From GCA-2746605 sp963710615 (GTDB lineage: Bacteria > Bacteroidota > Ignavibacteria > Ignavibacteriales > Melioribacteraceae), in assembly GCA_963710615.1 (NCBI GenBank), contig CAVQBF010000005.1, positions 1 through 64,000 of the forward strand: a DNA stretch of 64,000 bases, written 5' to 3'. The notes beneath the pieces were generated by a model that saw only the letters and a program-made list of their open reading frames with translations, was not told the origin of the DNA and did not search any database. This document shows positions 1 through 11,400 of the stretch, piece by piece; position 1 is the first letter of the stretch, and the number at the start of each line of letters is the position of its first letter. A program made the translations under genes and the position numbers.

Positions 1-899
1 TTGCATACTCAGTATACGGACTAATATTTTTTGGTCTTCTATTTAGTGTAAGGAAATTCGAGATGCGTAGACAGCAGAAAAATGCTCAAATAGCAGAATC
101 AAGATTAAAAATTGAGACAGCTGAAGCATTAGCTAAAGCCGCTGATTCCGATAAACGTGCTCTTCAAGTAGAATTCAACCAAAAGAAAAAAGAACTTGAT
201 GAAGCTAGGGAACTTCAATTATCTATGCTTCCGAAAGATTTGCCCAAATTGCCTAATCTGGATATTGCAGTTTATATGAAGACGGCTACAGAAGTTGGCG
301 GAGATTACTATGATTTTCATATTGATATGAATGGTACACTTACAGTAGTACTTGGTGATGCAACGGGACATGGAATGAAGGCAGGTACTATGGTAACAAC
401 TACGAAGAGTCTTTTTAATGTTTTAGCACCAAATCCAAATATTATTGAAACATTCCACGAAATGACTAGATGCTTAAAGTTAATGCAGATGCAAAATTTA
501 TCAATGTGTATGACAATGCTTAAAATTATGGGAAATAGGGTAACGATGTCCGCTGCGGGAATGCCGCCAATCTTTTTATACAAAAGGGAAAACCAGTCAA
601 CAGAGGAACATGTAATAAAAGGAATGCCCTTGGGGACATTTAGTAATTTCCCATATACAGTATTAGAAAGTAACCTAAGCAGTGGTGATACTATCTTATT
701 AATGACAGATGGATTTCCTGAACTTCTGAATGAAAACAAGGAGATGTTTGGTTATAAAAGAGTACGAAATTTATTTGAGGACTTAGCTGATCAATCGCCA
801 GAAGAAATAATAACAAACCTGAAAAATTCCGGCGCAGAGTGGGTGAAAGATGCAGACCCGGATGACGATGTGACATTTGTTGTAATTAAAGTTAAATGA
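1..899 (+). CDS. P1: propeller receptor-PP2C phosphatase, C-terminal part
   Basis: Only the last ~298 residues are in the window; the frame is open from base 3 and the start lies to the left. It begins inside a membrane helix (AYSVYGLIFFGLLFSVRKFE), continues into a 48-residue charged coiled coil, and ends in a SpoIIE/RsbU-type PP2C domain. All metal-site motifs are present: EVGGDYYDF, GDATGHGMKAG, LLMTDGFPEL and DPDDDVTFVVIKVK. By homology with the full-length neighbours, the missing part is a periplasmic Reg_prop propeller plus a Y_Y_Y domain. Known members of this phosphatase family dephosphorylate STAS anti-anti-sigma factors on Ser/Thr. The stop overlaps the next start (ATGA), so translation is probably coupled. 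The phosphatase assignment is firm; the missing sensor part is inferred. Confidence 0.9.
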   Translation, partial: AYSVYGLIFFGLLFSVRKFEMRRQQKNAQIAESRLKIETAEALAKAADSDKRALQVEFNQKKKELDEARELQLSMLPKDLPKLPNLDIAVYMKTATEVGGDYYDFHIDMNGTLTVVLGDATGHGMKAGTMVTTTKSLFNVLAPNPNIIETFHEMTRCLKLMQMQNLSMCMTMLKIMGNRVTMSAAGMPPIFLYKRENQSTEEHVIKGMPLGTFSNFPYTVLESNLSSGDTILLMTDGFPELLNENKEMFGYKRVRNLFEDLADQSPEEIITNLKNSGAEWVKDADPDDDVTFVVIKVK

Positions 900-3800
900 A
901 AATTAAAATACTAAATGAGAAAATTATGAATATTTCAAAAAGAGTTATTCGAGTAGTCGTTGTTTTAACAATATTATTATCAACAATTAATTTTGCGCAG
1001 GCGGAATATACATCTGAGACAGTATCCGTTAAAGATGGTTTATCAAGCAATAGAGTCAGAACAATAATACAGGATATGTACGGCTATATCTGGATTGCAA
1101 CTAATGATGGTGTAAATGTTTACGATGGGTATAAAATAAATATATATAAAAATATTGCTAATGATTCAACAAGTCTTCCAAGTAATTCAGTTTTTAGAAT
1201 TTTAGAGGACCATCATGGTATTATTTGGATTACATCTGATGAAGGACTTGCTAAGTATAATAGAAATAAAAACAACTTTACAACTTATAGGTATACTCAA
1301 TCAACAAATGAAATTGCAAATAGGACAACACACATTTACGAAGATAAAAAAAATAATTTGTGGGTCAGTACTCAAGATGGTGTTCTGATCTTTAATAGAG
1401 ATACTAATGAGTTCGAAAGATTTGATGTAATGAGCACGGATAATAGCGTTGCTCGATTTGTTAATACTGGAGGAAGTATAATAGAAAGTAGTGGTGGAGA
1501 TATTTACTTTACTGCACTGTCGTTTGGTTTAGTAAAATTTGATTATGATGCCTCACTTTTTGTTCAAGTGCCATTATCTAATGAGCAACATGAAAAAATA
1601 GGGAATAACATCTACTATTCCATGGAAGCAGATTCTAATAATAATCTTTGGCTTGGCTTATCATCAGGACTGTTAAAAGTTGATTTAAACAAATTGACCT
1701 TAGAAGATAAAACTCCTTACAAAAAAGTTGTTGCTCAAAATACATTTGTAGATAATGCAACAACCGGTTTACTTAATGATGCTAATACAGGATTATGGAT
1801 TGGCACTGGAATAAATGGTATGTATTATTTCGATTTTAATCAGCAAAAATTCCAACAGCTATTGCCCCCATCAGCAACAAGTTTTTATAATTCATTCTAT
1901 AAAGATAAGTCAGGTATACTCTGGTTTGGTTCATCCAGAGGAGTTACAAAGTACGACTTTGACAGAAAACCTTTTGTTACTTATAGTTTAGAAGAGGAAA
2001 GTTTTGAAACTAATAGAAAAGAAATTTATGCTATTTCAAAAAGTGCATTTTATAAAAATAAGGTGTGGCTATCCACAGCAATGGGACTTTATTTATTTGA
2101 TAACAAGAACAACAAAACAACAAAAGCTTCTTTAATAAATAAAAAGCTTTCTTTTTTTGATAATATTGGAATTTTCACAGTATTGGAACTGGATGATGGA
2201 GACTTATGGTTAGCAACTTTAAGGGATGGGCTATATACATTTAATTTAAATTCCGGAACGATTCAAAACTATAAATATTCCGCGTATGACAGAAACACAA
2301 TTACAAATAATACGGTTCACAATCTTGTGACCGATAAGAATGAAAATCTCTGGGTTGCAACTCATGAAGGATTGAATTTTCTAAAAAATGGTTCTGATAA
2401 ATTCATCTCTATCCCCTCATTTTTTAATAGAAAGTATGATGATCGATTGATCAATAAATTAAATCAATTAAGAGAGAATGTAAATCCAACTAGCTCAATA
2501 ATAAGAGTTGGTGACTATGCTGATTTAAGTAAAGAATTTGTATTAAGGGAAGATTCTAAGATAATTATTTATTCAGTTGGTGAAGGATTATTTCAATGGG
2601 ACATGGTTGACTACGGATGGCTTGAATCAGAAAACGGAGATACGCTCTGGACTGGAGCAGAATTTAAAAAATCATACCATGTTGGAGGGGGATTAAAAAA
2701 CAGAATAAAAATAGGTCTGCTTGATGTAAAGGCTGGACGATATAAACTTAGATATTTGTCCGATGATAGTCATTCTGTTGAGTCTTACAATACAATTCCT
2801 CCCCAAGATTCCATCTATTGGGGTACTCAGTTATTCACTCTTAACGAAACTGACTTTAAAAGTATCCAATCCTTAATAAAGAAATCCGATGATGAAACTT
2901 TTTTAAGAGGTGAAGATATAAAAGTAATATTCTGTGATTCAAAAAATGGTATTTGGGTTGGTACAGATGATGGAATTTCATATATAGATTCAAATTTTCT
3001 GATCAAAAACTATTACAATAATTCCTCAGACCCTAAATCGTTAAGTAATAATTTGGTTCGAGATATTAAAGAGGACCTTAATGGTAATATTTGGATTGCA
3101 ACAGCTGATGGACTAAATAAATTAGTCCGGACAGATACTGCTTTTATAGTTTTAAGAGAACAGAATGGTTTGCCCTCATCAAACGTATCTTCAATAGAGA
3201 TAGACAACAAAGGCGATTTGTGGGTAAGTAGCCTAAAAGGAATATCGAAAATTGAGCTCGATGAAAAGGGGGAGCTTCAGATAATTGTAAATTATGATGT
3301 AAAAGACGGACTGCAGGGATACGAATTCATTCAAAGTTCGTCATATAAAGATGACAGCGGAAAACTTTATTTCGGAGGTGTCGATGGATTTAATGCATTT
3401 TATCCCGGAAGCAGTAACAGGACACCACCGTTTATTTCTTTTCAAGATATTAAAATATCCAATAAGTCAGTTAAGAACCTAGAACAAAATGAAAATGCCG
3501 ATTTGAATTTATTAACTAACCTTTCACTTTCTCATAATCAGAATGATATTTCATTGGAATTTGCCTCCATTCATTTTTCAAGACCTGATAAAAATAGAAT
3601 ACTTTACAAAATGGAGGGTGTTGATGATGATTGGCAGATTGGGGATAGAAGATTTGCATCCTATGCAAATATGAGTCCTGGGGATTACAAATTTTACCTT
3701 AAAGGTTCTAATGGTGATGGAGTCTGGAATGAAAATATTAAAGCTGTAACTATAAATATATCGCCGCCTTGGTATAACAACTGGACTGCTTATTCTATTT

Positions 3801-4684
3801 ATGCATTATTATTTTTTGGCTTATTGTTTAGTGTAAGAAAATTTGAAATGCGCCGCCAGCAGAAAAACACACAAATACAGGAATCAAGGTTGAGAATTGA
3901 AGCTGCCGAAGCAAAAGCTGAAGTAGCTGAAACAAAAGCCCTTATTGTACAAGCAGAGAATGAAAGAAAGACAAAAGAACTTGAAGAAGCAAGACAACTG
4001 CAATTATCAATGCTTCCTCATGAACTTCCTCAATTAGCCAATCTTGATATTGCTGTCTATATGAAAACCGCTACTGAAGTGGGGGGGGATTATTATGATT
4101 TCCATATTGGGTTGGATGGAACTCTGACGGTAGTTGTTGGTGATGCGACAGGACATGGAATGAAAGCTGGAACTATGGTTACTACTTCAAAAAGTCTTTT
4201 CAATGTACTTGCCCCAAATCCAAATATTGTAGAAACATTTCAAGAGATGACAAGGTGCCTAAAACTTATGCAGATGGAGAAATTATCAATGTGCATGACA
4301 ATGCTTAAAATAGCTGGAAATAAAGTTCAGATGTCAGCTGCCGGCATGCCTCCCATCTTTATTTATAAAAGAGAAAGCCAATCAATGGAAGAGCACCTTA
4401 TAAAAGGTATGCCTCTTGGCACATTTAATAACTTCCCATACTCAGTGTTAGAGAGTAACCTAAGTAGCGGTGATACTATCTTATTAATGACAGATGGATT
4501 TCCTGAACTATTGAATGATAAAAATGAAATGTACGGATATAAAAGAGCTAGAAATTTATTTGAAGAACTGGCCAATAAGGCCCCTGAAGAAATAATAAGT
4601 AAACTAAAAAATGCTGGTTCTGAATGGGTACATGATAAAGACCCGGATGACGATGTAACCTTTGTAGTTATTAAAGTTAAATGA
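896..4684 (+). CDS. P2: exported propeller receptor with cytosolic PP2C phosphatase
   Basis: This is a 1262-residue one-component receptor. The N-terminal hydrophobic segment (~15-36, ending AQA) is an export signal. Residues ~40-840 carry about a dozen Reg_prop blades (such as GYIWIATNDGVNVYDG), interrupted at ~531-651 by a non-propeller domain shared only with P3 and P6. A Y_Y_Y domain (~845-955) precedes a single membrane helix (~962-982), a 48-residue coiled coil and the PP2C domain (~1036-1262) with GDYYD, GDATGHG, TDGFPE and DDVTF motifs intact. The start at 896 overlaps the P1 stop; an in-frame ATG at 926 is the alternative. The ligand is unknown; Reg_prop proteins in Bacteroidota often sense glycans. 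Output is probably dephosphorylation of a STAS protein. Confidence 0.93.
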   Translation: MKIKILNEKIMNISKRVIRVVVVLTILLSTINFAQAEYTSETVSVKDGLSSNRVRTIIQDMYGYIWIATNDGVNVYDGYKINIYKNIANDSTSLPSNSVFRILEDHHGIIWITSDEGLAKYNRNKNNFTTYRYTQSTNEIANRTTHIYEDKKNNLWVSTQDGVLIFNRDTNEFERFDVMSTDNSVARFVNTGGSIIESSGGDIYFTALSFGLVKFDYDASLFVQVPLSNEQHEKIGNNIYYSMEADSNNNLWLGLSSGLLKVDLNKLTLEDKTPYKKVVAQNTFVDNATTGLLNDANTGLWIGTGINGMYYFDFNQQKFQQLLPPSATSFYNSFYKDKSGILWFGSSRGVTKYDFDRKPFVTYSLEEESFETNRKEIYAISKSAFYKNKVWLSTAMGLYLFDNKNNKTTKASLINKKLSFFDNIGIFTVLELDDGDLWLATLRDGLYTFNLNSGTIQNYKYSAYDRNTITNNTVHNLVTDKNENLWVATHEGLNFLKNGSDKFISIPSFFNRKYDDRLINKLNQLRENVNPTSSIIRVGDYADLSKEFVLREDSKIIIYSVGEGLFQWDMVDYGWLESENGDTLWTGAEFKKSYHVGGGLKNRIKIGLLDVKAGRYKLRYLSDDSHSVESYNTIPPQDSIYWGTQLFTLNETDFKSIQSLIKKSDDETFLRGEDIKVIFCDSKNGIWVGTDDGISYIDSNFLIKNYYNNSSDPKSLSNNLVRDIKEDLNGNIWIATADGLNKLVRTDTAFIVLREQNGLPSSNVSSIEIDNKGDLWVSSLKGISKIELDEKGELQIIVNYDVKDGLQGYEFIQSSSYKDDSGKLYFGGVDGFNAFYPGSSNRTPPFISFQDIKISNKSVKNLEQNENADLNLLTNLSLSHNQNDISLEFASIHFSRPDKNRILYKMEGVDDDWQIGDRRFASYANMSPGDYKFYLKGSNGDGVWNENIKAVTINISPPWYNNWTAYSIYALLFFGLLFSVRKFEMRRQQKNTQIQESRLRIEAAEAKAEVAETKALIVQAENERKTKELEEARQLQLSMLPHELPQLANLDIAVYMKTATEVGGDYYDFHIGLDGTLTVVVGDATGHGMKAGTMVTTSKSLFNVLAPNPNIVETFQEMTRCLKLMQMEKLSMCMTMLKIAGNKVQMSAAGMPPIFIYKRESQSMEEHLIKGMPLGTFNNFPYSVLESNLSSGDTILLMTDGFPELLNDKNEMYGYKRARNLFEELANKAPEEIISKLKNAGSEWVHDKDPDDDVTFVVIKVK
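2490..2850 (+). other. Inserted beta-sandwich-like domain in P2 propeller
   Basis: A stretch of ~120 residues without Reg_prop spacing interrupts the propeller. Its signatures are YSVGEGLF, YGWLE, GGGLKNRI, KLRYLSDDSHS and PPQDSIYWGTQLF. The same order recurs in P3 (about 6285-6650) and P6 (about 17512-17870) and in no other array member. The pattern of short strands and conserved Gly and aromatic residues suggests a beta-sandwich, possibly ligand- or carbohydrate-binding. It is not a domain I can name. Confidence 0.6.
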
Positions 4685-4768
4685 TTTTTTGATTAAATAG
4701 TCATTCAGATTCTATATGCTGTAGACCGATTTATTTCGGAATTTAACCAATTTACTAATGTAGGAGTT

Positions 4769-7700
4769 ATGAAATATAAGATAATACATGTTTTGTTCGT
4801 TTTTATAATAATTGTTAGTAATATTTTGGGTCAGAATAAAGTAGATTTTCAAACTTTAAGCATACCCGAAGGACTCTCAAGCCCTAATGCTACTTATGTT
4901 TATCAAGATCGATTTGGATACATTTGGATTTCCACAGAAGACGGATTAAATCGCTATGACGGTTCAAAGATTAAAATATTCAGAAATGATCCAGATGATT
5001 CTAATAGCTTATACTCGAATTCTGTTGGTGCTATCACAGAAGATAATGATGGCTTTTTATGGATTGGAGGAGTAGGAATTGTAAATAGATATAATTATGC
5101 CACTCAAAATTTCGAAAAAATCTTAATCGATCCAACTTCAGGCCGTGATAAAGATAATTTGGTTGTTTCAATGATTACAGATTCACGTGGAAGAATCTGG
5201 GCAGGAACATCGGGTGGTCTTGCTTATAATTATGATGCGGCTTCGAATAAACTTATCGGTATAAATTATGATGATTATGAAAACTTAATGAACAACACAA
5301 GTGAGTTGAGATCTATTGTTGAACTAAAAAATGGAAAAATATTAATTGCTGACTATTCGAGAGGAATATTTCAATTCGATGAAATCTCAGGAAAATTTTT
5401 CAAATACATATTAAGCAATAATTATTCTCCTACTTTTATCTATAAAATACAGGAAGATAATGACGGACAAATTTGGTTTTTAGGGCAAAATACAATTATA
5501 CGATATAATCCAAATTTCTATACTTACGATATTATTGATATAAGCGACTTACCGAAAAATTCAATTAACTTTGGTTTCCTGAAAGTTGAAGAGGATAATT
5601 ATGCCATTGTTTCAGATCTATCAGGTATCATTAATTTCAATCCTAAAATATCCAAAATAACGAACACTTATAAAACACCTTTTATGCCCAATAATTTTAC
5701 AAAAGATATATTTGGCATTATGTGGATAGCAGCCAACGGTGGAGTTATTAAATACGATCCGAATAAAATGCCCTTTACTCACCACCAATTTCGTAATAAT
5801 AATCAAAATGGTGTAATAAATTATTTTGAAGTTGATAAATCTAACAATAATTATGTGTGGATTCTTTCTTCAAATAATTCACTTATAAAACATAATTTAA
5901 TCGATGGAAGTAATCAGGTATATGATGCTTCATTAATAAGAGATGGTTCTCAAATTGAGTTTGACATTCTTACACAGGATAATTCTGGGAATATATTACT
6001 TGGGAGTACTTTATCTATTGGTGTATACCGATTTAATCAAACCAAGCAAAAGGTTAGTTCGTTAAATGATGTATCGAATATATTTTCTGATGGTTACAAT
6101 GTTAGAGATTTTGCTTTTAACCAAAATAATAACATGTTTATTGCTACCAGTGTTGGATTGATATATCAAAACAATCGTAATAAAAATGATTACTTATTCC
6201 CCTCAATTGCTAACCGCCGGTATAATAAAAAAACTGAAAATATTGTGAATAGTGCTCTAATTAATTCACCAGAATTGGCCGCAATAATAAAAGCAGATGA
6301 ATTAATAAACTATAGTACCGATTTTACTATTAATACTGATACATATGTTCTTATCCGCTCCCTTGGGGAAGGCAGAGTTGATGATCCCTCGAATAATTTA
6401 CTCTGGGATCATGGTCTACTGAGTGACGATAAAGGTAAAGTTATTTTTGAAATGCTGGATTATAAAAAAACATTTAATGCTGGCGGCGGAATAAAGAATA
6501 GGATGCAGTATGAAACATTAAAACTACCAAAGGGTAATTATAATATTAAATTCTTTATGGATGCAGGACATTCCTATAATCATTTTAATGCTCCTCCGCC
6601 AGATGATTCTACTAATTATGGAATTCAAGTTTATCAGATTAATGAAACAGAATATGGTAAGATAAGGAAGCAATTGGATATAGAATTAAATAATAAAAAA
6701 GTTTTACCTCTTGAAAGAATCAATGATATTGAAATAAGCCGCAGATATAGTAATACCATATATTTATCTTCAGATACTCAAGGACTATTCAAGCTTAATA
6801 TCGAGGATTCATCATCTATACAATTCACATTCGGCGAAATAAGCTCTTCCAATCAGAAAAACTGGCTGAAACACTGTTATGAAGATATAACTGGTAATTT
6901 GTGGATTGCTACTTCCCAGGGCTTGGTCTGGCTAAATCCGGATAATAATAAATGGAGAGTATTTACTGAAAAAGACGGATTGCCCAGTAATAATATTCTA
7001 AATACTGTTGAGGATAAAGACGGGAATTTGTGGATTGTATCATTGGGAGGTCTCTCCAAATTTAATAAAAATGATCCGGCAGAAAAATGGAATTTTGTTA
7101 ATTATGACACTCGAGACGGATTAACAGGATACTCTTTTAATGGTGACCTTGTTAAAACACAAAGCGGTGAAATGTTATTTTCTGTAGGTGATATTTTACA
7201 CCGCTTTAAACCAGGCAAATCAAATACAACCAAACCTGATATCATTATTAATGATTTGAAAATTTCTGATAAATCTGTATTTGATTCAGACAGCCCTTAC
7301 ACATTAACTAAAAGTTTAATGGAAACAGATTTAATAGAATTACCTTTCAGTTTAAATGACCTTTCTTTTAATTTTGATATCATTCATTATTCTCGGCCAT
7401 ATAAGAATAGATTATTTTACAGACTCGAAGGATTTAATGAGAATTGGGTTGAGTCTGAATTAGGATCAGCTACCTTTACGAATTTGGATCCAGGTAATTA
7501 CGAATTTAAAGTAAGAGGAATTAGTGCAGATGGGGTGCGCAATGACGATGGTGCGGCTATTAAAATTATTATTTTTCCTCCATGGTGGAGAACTACTGTT
7601 GCATATCTATCTTACGCATTTTTATTTGCTGGATTAATATTTGGGATTGATAGAATTCAGCGTAGAAGAATTCTAAGTAAGGAGAGAAACGCTACCGCTA

Positions 7701-8467
7701 TATGGGAAGCCGAACTTAGAGCGAAATTTGCAGAGAATGAAAATAAACGCAAAACAAAAGAACTGGAAGAAGCCCGTGAACTTCAACTTTCCATGCTTCC
7801 CAAAGAATTGCCAAATCTTCCAAGTCTTGATATTGCTGTTTATATGAAAACTGCAACAGAAGTTGGTGGAGATTATTATGATTTTCATATTGGATTGGAT
7901 GGAACACTTACTGCAGTAATTGGTGATGCTACTGGTCATGGAATGAGAGCTGGAACCGTTGTTACAGCTGCAAAAAGTCTTTTCAATAGTTATGCTTCTG
8001 ATGATGATATTCTATTAACATTTAGAGAAATATCAAGATGTATTAAGGAACTTCACCTCCAAAATTTGGCAATGAGCTTAACCATGCTTAAAATACAGAA
8101 TAATAAATTAAGTATGTCATCTGCTGGAATGCCGCCAATTTATCTTTATCGTAAAAGTACTGATTCCGTAGAAGAATATCTGCTAGAAGGGATGCCTCTT
8201 GGCACAATGTCCAATTACCCATATAAAATTAGAGAGACAGAACTAAATTCAGGCGATACCATACTTCTAATGAGTGACGGATTCCCTGAACTAGTAAATG
8301 ATAAAAATGAGATGTACGGTTATAAAGGAGCTAGAAATTATTTTGAAGAGATTGCCGGAAAAGCGTCAGAAGAAATAATTAAAAAACTAAAAGATGCTGG
8401 TTCAGAATGGGTAAAAGATAAGGACCCTGATGATGATGTTACATTTGTAGTAATTAAAGTAAAATGA
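4769..8467 (+). CDS. P3: exported propeller receptor with cytosolic PP2C phosphatase
   Basis: This 1232-residue receptor has a signal peptide (cleavage near ILG/QNK), Reg_prop blades and the P2/P6-type inserted domain at ~505-627 (signature LIRSLGEG, then GGGIKNRM). They are followed by more blades, Y_Y_Y (~823-935), a membrane helix (~939-962), a short 38-residue linker and PP2C (~998-1232). All PP2C metal motifs are intact. The segment after GDATGHGMRAG differs from P2: AAKSLFNSYASDDDILLTF replaces the NPNIVETF type, so phosphatase cores have diverged inside the array. An AGGAG lies 2 bases before the ATG. The 84-base gap from P2 is the longest between intact early members and could hold a promoter, but no convincing one is seen. 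Ligand unknown. Confidence 0.92.
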   Translation: MKYKIIHVLFVFIIIVSNILGQNKVDFQTLSIPEGLSSPNATYVYQDRFGYIWISTEDGLNRYDGSKIKIFRNDPDDSNSLYSNSVGAITEDNDGFLWIGGVGIVNRYNYATQNFEKILIDPTSGRDKDNLVVSMITDSRGRIWAGTSGGLAYNYDAASNKLIGINYDDYENLMNNTSELRSIVELKNGKILIADYSRGIFQFDEISGKFFKYILSNNYSPTFIYKIQEDNDGQIWFLGQNTIIRYNPNFYTYDIIDISDLPKNSINFGFLKVEEDNYAIVSDLSGIINFNPKISKITNTYKTPFMPNNFTKDIFGIMWIAANGGVIKYDPNKMPFTHHQFRNNNQNGVINYFEVDKSNNNYVWILSSNNSLIKHNLIDGSNQVYDASLIRDGSQIEFDILTQDNSGNILLGSTLSIGVYRFNQTKQKVSSLNDVSNIFSDGYNVRDFAFNQNNNMFIATSVGLIYQNNRNKNDYLFPSIANRRYNKKTENIVNSALINSPELAAIIKADELINYSTDFTINTDTYVLIRSLGEGRVDDPSNNLLWDHGLLSDDKGKVIFEMLDYKKTFNAGGGIKNRMQYETLKLPKGNYNIKFFMDAGHSYNHFNAPPPDDSTNYGIQVYQINETEYGKIRKQLDIELNNKKVLPLERINDIEISRRYSNTIYLSSDTQGLFKLNIEDSSSIQFTFGEISSSNQKNWLKHCYEDITGNLWIATSQGLVWLNPDNNKWRVFTEKDGLPSNNILNTVEDKDGNLWIVSLGGLSKFNKNDPAEKWNFVNYDTRDGLTGYSFNGDLVKTQSGEMLFSVGDILHRFKPGKSNTTKPDIIINDLKISDKSVFDSDSPYTLTKSLMETDLIELPFSLNDLSFNFDIIHYSRPYKNRLFYRLEGFNENWVESELGSATFTNLDPGNYEFKVRGISADGVRNDDGAAIKIIIFPPWWRTTVAYLSYAFLFAGLIFGIDRIQRRRILSKERNATAIWEAELRAKFAENENKRKTKELEEARELQLSMLPKELPNLPSLDIAVYMKTATEVGGDYYDFHIGLDGTLTAVIGDATGHGMRAGTVVTAAKSLFNSYASDDDILLTFREISRCIKELHLQNLAMSLTMLKIQNNKLSMSSAGMPPIYLYRKSTDSVEEYLLEGMPLGTMSNYPYKIRETELNSGDTILLMSDGFPELVNDKNEMYGYKGARNYFEEIAGKASEEIIKKLKDAGSEWVKDKDPDDDVTFVVIKVK

Positions 8468-8490
8468 TTATTCACAATCACGAAACGTAA

Positions 8491-11400
8491 ATGAAACTAT
8501 TAACAATATTATTTAACATTTTTATTTGTGCAATTCTAATCACTAATCTGCAGGCACAAAACAAATATAAGACCCTTAACAATTCAGACATTGTAGAGTA
8601 TAGAAAAAAAGATGGTCTGCCGTCGAATAATTTTACAAGTGTTGTTCAGACCAAAGACGGGTATATCTGGTTTTCCGGTCCAGAAGGTACATTTAGATTT
8701 GACGGTTATGAATTTGCTTATCTTGGAAATGAGCATGGTATTCCTGAAATGCAGTCTGTTTATTATGATTCAACAAAAAATATTCTTTACTTTGCCTCGC
8801 CTGAAAAATTTGCAAGTTTCGATGGGAAAGAATTTAAAGTCTATGATATATCAGATGGATACAAACTCAATGAAAATAAGGGTCAGATAATAAGCTTTAT
8901 TAAGAGTGATAGTAGAGGAAGAATTTGGGTAGGCTCCTATACTCCCTGGACTGATAAACCTTATAATGGCTCTCTTCTCTATTTCAAAGATGAAAAATTT
9001 AATTTGTACGATACCTTATCATTTCCTTTAGATAATGCTAAAAGTTTTATTGAGTCACCTTTTGGTGAGTTGATATTTACATCTTTTGGCTCAAATACGC
9101 AAACAGGGAATGGTGCCTATATTGCACTCTTTAAGGATGAAAAATTTACAAAAATTGATGAGAAATATGGTTTTAAGTACGTTAGTGCAGTATCAACTGA
9201 TAATTATTCATCAAATGTTGATTTAAATGGCAATACTTGGATTGCTTTTCACGGAAGTATGGCAAGGGCAATAGAGCAAAAATCAATGGGATCAGGAGTA
9301 TTGTTTTATGATGGGGAAAATTTTAAAGATTTCCCGGGATTGGAAAAATATCTTACGATTGATACAAGAATTGCAGAGGTCTTTTGTGATATTCAAAATG
9401 ATAAAGTTTATGCAAGTCTTATAAGGGCAGAACCAAAAAAAATAACCTCTTCTGACTATCAAATATTTGAGTTAGTTAATAACCGATGGGAGCCGTCACC
9501 TATAATAAAACAAATTAGTGAAGATTCCAGGCAGGGCAATTTAGAAAAGTTGAATTTTAATTATTACTTTTCAAGATTTCTCAAAAGTAGCAAAGATATA
9601 AATTTAACGCTAGCGTTTAGTACAATTGGAATTGCACAAAGCTCAACCGATCCATCTCAATTTTTTATTTATGAAAATGATTCTTGGAAAATAGATGATG
9701 CATATAATGGAATTCCCTTTCTTGATCTTTTAGATGGCACTTTATTGACAAATGCTAAAGGTATAGGTTTTTTGAAACCAAGCGGTTCAATAATGTTAAA
9801 AAAAGAAGATGGAGTTTTAATACCTGAGATCACAATCCCAAATCTTTACCCGGATAGAAAAGGTTTAGTGTGGATTACTTATTCATATTCATCTTCACCT
9901 GCATATATAACTTTGAACCGTAAAGGTCTAAATGTTTGGGATGGAACTAAGTTACGAAAACTTTCAGATAAAGATGGTCTTAAAAGTAATATGGCATTCC
10001 CGCCATATCAGGATCGTAATTTTAATGTTTGGATTCCTACTGATAAAGGGATTACTCGCTTAAGAGAAATAAAAAATAATAAAGGTGAGTGGATATTCAA
10101 ATTAAAAAATATTGAATTGAAAAATGGAGAAGACTATAATACGTCTGAGATTCTTGAGACAAAAAATAATGATATATATGTTTATCAGAATTTCGTTAGA
10201 CCGGAATATTTGCCGGTCACAAAAGCAGAATTTTTTCTTGGAAGAATTCGTGACGAAAAGATCATAAAACTTGATTCACCATTCAGAAAAGAGCTAACCC
10301 AATTACCTTATCAATTGTTTAATCTAAGAGAAGATAGAAAAGGTAATTTGTGGTTGGAAGGCAAGTTTGCTAAATCAGTCGAACAATTATCCTCTGTCAA
10401 TTTAGAAATTAAGGTTTTTAACGGTAATGAATGGGATGATCCTCCAAATGATTGGAATGTGCCAAATGAGCAGCTTCATTTTGTTGGGGAACTTCATAAT
10501 GGTTCATACTACATAACAGCAGATAAGTTTTACAAATTCGATGGAAATACATTTATTGATTTATCTGATAGTACAGATCAGTTCGCTGATTACACACTTC
10601 TCAAAGGAGCAAGTGTTGCTGGAACACAGACTAATATTCAAGCTGGGGAATATCTTTATGTAAGAATGAGAGGAAGGGGATTAGTAGTTTTCGATGGAAA
10701 AAATCTTAAATATTTAACTCCAAGAAATAGCTTAGTCCCAACCGATATTCATAATCCCGTAACAGATCATTTAGGGAATTTATTTTTTGGAAGTCATGCA
10801 GGTGCAGTTAAACTAAATGGCTATAAAGTTAATCTCTTTTACGATGATGAAAATATAACCGCTGGTGGTGCCGCCAAAGCAGCAATGGATATGAATGGTA
10901 ACATTATTAAATTTTATACCGGTGTAGGAATTGCTGTAGAAAAACATATAAAAAAAACAAATGATGTTGTAATTTCAAGTATAACTATTAATGAAAACGC
11001 ATATTATTATAAGTTTCCAACCAGCCTTTCTTATTCCGAAAATTCATTCCTATTTAATTATTCAGTATTAAATTTTAGCAGTCCAGATCAGACTATGTAT
11101 GAACATATTTTAGAAGGATATGATAAAGAATGGTCTAGAACCTCAAATTTATCATTTACAGAATATCAAAATCTTTCGCCGGGAAATTTTACATTTAGAG
11201 TAAGGGCAACAGTAGCGAATAATGAAGAAGCAAAAGAAGCATCATTTAGTTTTGTAATTAATCCGCCTTTCTGGAATACATGGTGGGCATATCTTGTATA
11301 TGTATTTATATTCTTTGGATTCCTTTATTCGATTAGAAAATTTGAACTAAAAAGACAAAGGAAAAATGCAGCAATAAAAGAAGGTAAACTAAGAGCTGAA

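Noticed and set aside
317..739. Antisense open frame across the PP2C domain, recurring as similar frames in P2 and P3
   Set aside because: It recurs only because the sense phosphatase sequence is conserved; there is no start context, and it lies wholly inside a better-supported gene.
4685..4768. Terminator between P2 and P3
   Set aside because: The CCGA/TCGG pairing near 4727-4740 is only four bases with no T-run, so I do not call it.
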